DNA of 64,000 nucleotides, from the NCBI RefSeq assembly GCF_000478195.2, contig NZ_AUZM01000003.1:62001-126000 (forward strand), read 5' to 3'. The stretch comes from Lyngbya aestuarii BL J. Lineage in GTDB: Bacteria; Cyanobacteriota; Cyanobacteriia; Cyanobacteriales; Microcoleaceae. Position numbers and translations under genes: made by a program. How positions within the stretch are numbered: the stretch's first letter is position 1; every line of letters begins with the position of its first letter. Shown one piece after another: positions 63,142 to 64,000 of the stretch. The notes beneath the pieces were generated by a model. It worked only from the letters and a program-made list of their open reading frames with translations, did no database searches and was not told where the DNA came from.

Positions 63142-64000
63142 ATGACCTCAACAGTTGCAACGAATCCTTATCTGGAAGGAAATTTTGCCCCGGTTCGCGA
63201 TGAAATTACTGCTGACAACCTGAAAGTCATCGGTGAACTTCCTGCGGGTTTGTCGGGAATGTTTTTACGAAACGGCCCAAATCCTCAATTTCCGCCCATT
63301 GGACAGTATCATTGGTTTGATGGAGATGGTATGATCCATGCCGTTCGCATTCTCGATGGTAAAGCATCCTATCGCAACCGCTATGTTCGCACTCAAGGCT
63401 ATAAAATCGAACATGAAGCCGGAACCGCCCTCTGGAGTGGAATCTTTGAACCGCCTCAAGAAAATCTTCCCGGTGGCCCGAGCAAAAATACAGGAAACAC
63501 AGCTTTAGTTTGGCACGCAGGTAAATTTTTAGCACTCTGGGAAGGCGGAGAACCTCATGCGTTAACCCTTCCAGAAGTGAATACTGTTGGGGCTGATGAC
63601 TTTGAGGGTAAACTGACTTCTCCGTTTACCGCCCATCCGAAAGTTGATCCCGAAACAGGCGAAATGAGGTTTATCGGGTATTCAATGTCAGCCCCGCCTT
63701 ATTTACAATATGGTTGGGTGACGCCGGATGGGAAACTTCAACAAATTAACCCGATAGAAATTCCTGTTGGGGTGATGATGCACGATTTTGCCATCACCAA
63801 AAACTATACAATCTTTATGGATTTACCCCTAACTTTTCGGATGGAACGGATACAACGGGGCGAACATCCAATCATGTTTGAAAAAGAAACACCGAGTCGG
63901 TTTGGAATTGTTCCCCGTCATGGTGATAGTAGCCAAGTGAAATGGTTTGAATGTCCGTCTTGTTTTATTTTCCACACCTTAAACGCCTACGAACAGGGTT
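63142..64000 (+). CDS. Carotenoid oxygenase (RPE65 family), 5' part
   Basis: At least 286 codons, open to the window edge. The protein opens MTSTVATNPYLEGNFAPVRD, followed by GELPAGLSGMFLRNGPNPQF and HWFDGDGMIHAV. These are conserved starts of the carotenoid cleavage dioxygenase family, as in Synechocystis Diox1 and ACO. Three of the four Fe-binding His are visible: in TAHPKVD, MMHDFAITKNY and FHTLNAYE. The fourth would lie beyond 64000. These enzymes cut carotenoids or apocarotenoids to retinal-like products. The exact substrate cannot be decided from this part. No ribosome site is strong at this ATG, though TAATATG is preceded by an AT-rich leader. Confidence 0.92.
   Translation, partial: MTSTVATNPYLEGNFAPVRDEITADNLKVIGELPAGLSGMFLRNGPNPQFPPIGQYHWFDGDGMIHAVRILDGKASYRNRYVRTQGYKIEHEAGTALWSGIFEPPQENLPGGPSKNTGNTALVWHAGKFLALWEGGEPHALTLPEVNTVGADDFEGKLTSPFTAHPKVDPETGEMRFIGYSMSAPPYLQYGWVTPDGKLQQINPIEIPVGVMMHDFAITKNYTIFMDLPLTFRMERIQRGEHPIMFEKETPSRFGIVPRHGDSSQVKWFECPSCFIFHTLNAYEQG

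Overview
The window comes from a filamentous-type cyanobacterium, probably Oscillatoriales (Lyngbya, Limnoraphis or Planktothrix-like; the genus is an inference). The evidence is psaA-psaB, a flv4-orf-flv2 flavodiiron cluster, cyanobacteria-specific families (DUF1830, a DICT-domain protein), many HIP1 octamers (GCGATCGC), AT-rich spacers and abundant short dispersed hairpins.

Layout. 0-3 kb: a pentapeptide-repeat protein and a repeat-rich lipoprotein on the minus strand. 3.2-7.9 kb: psaA-psaB with a clear terminator. 8-9.1 kb: a long non-coding stretch with a GC-rich dispersed-repeat block and a tandemly duplicated, apparently structured element that I cannot name. 9.1-11.6 kb: a heparinase II/III family gene overlapping a PEP-CTERM tail in another frame. 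12-28.2 kb: mostly housekeeping and signalling genes (MidA-like methyltransferase, Fe-S photolyase, histidine kinase, tRNA-Thr, phytase-like protein, RecB-like nuclease, cysteine/cystine lyase-type PLP enzyme, initiator tRNA, DUF1830, HemW, PIN/TRAM protein, DICT-HD protein, pentapeptide protein).

28.2-37.5 kb is the accessory region. It holds a decayed PPK2 gene with a palindrome read through in frame, a complete group II intron with RT-HNH protein, an MmeI-like restriction-modification enzyme interrupted by one in-frame TAA, and a secreted-type subtilase/RTX protein whose expected catalytic His is Glu. 37.5-45 kb: folK with a GAF histidine kinase, a small ribbon-helix-helix protein, a class A PBP, and tyrS-pyrF, whose stop and start codons overlap. 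45-54 kb: a G-rich 8-bp tandem repeat, then an unrecognised membrane/coiled-coil protein divergent from a TerB-dynamin-like GTPase, then a 1414-residue hybrid kinase whose stop codon lies beside a dispersed repeat. 54.5-59 kb: the flv4-orf-flv2 photoprotection cluster. 59-64 kb: a truncated N-terminal gene remnant, dut, sfsA, murJ and the start of a carotenoid oxygenase that runs off the window.

The best candidates for something undescribed are the duplicated structured element at about 8.67-9.01 kb, the divergent GTPase/coiled-coil pair at 45.5-49.6 kb, and a shared TCTCCGTA-type motif found upstream of both that pair and the subtilase. All functions are inferred from reading the sequence; no database search was run.
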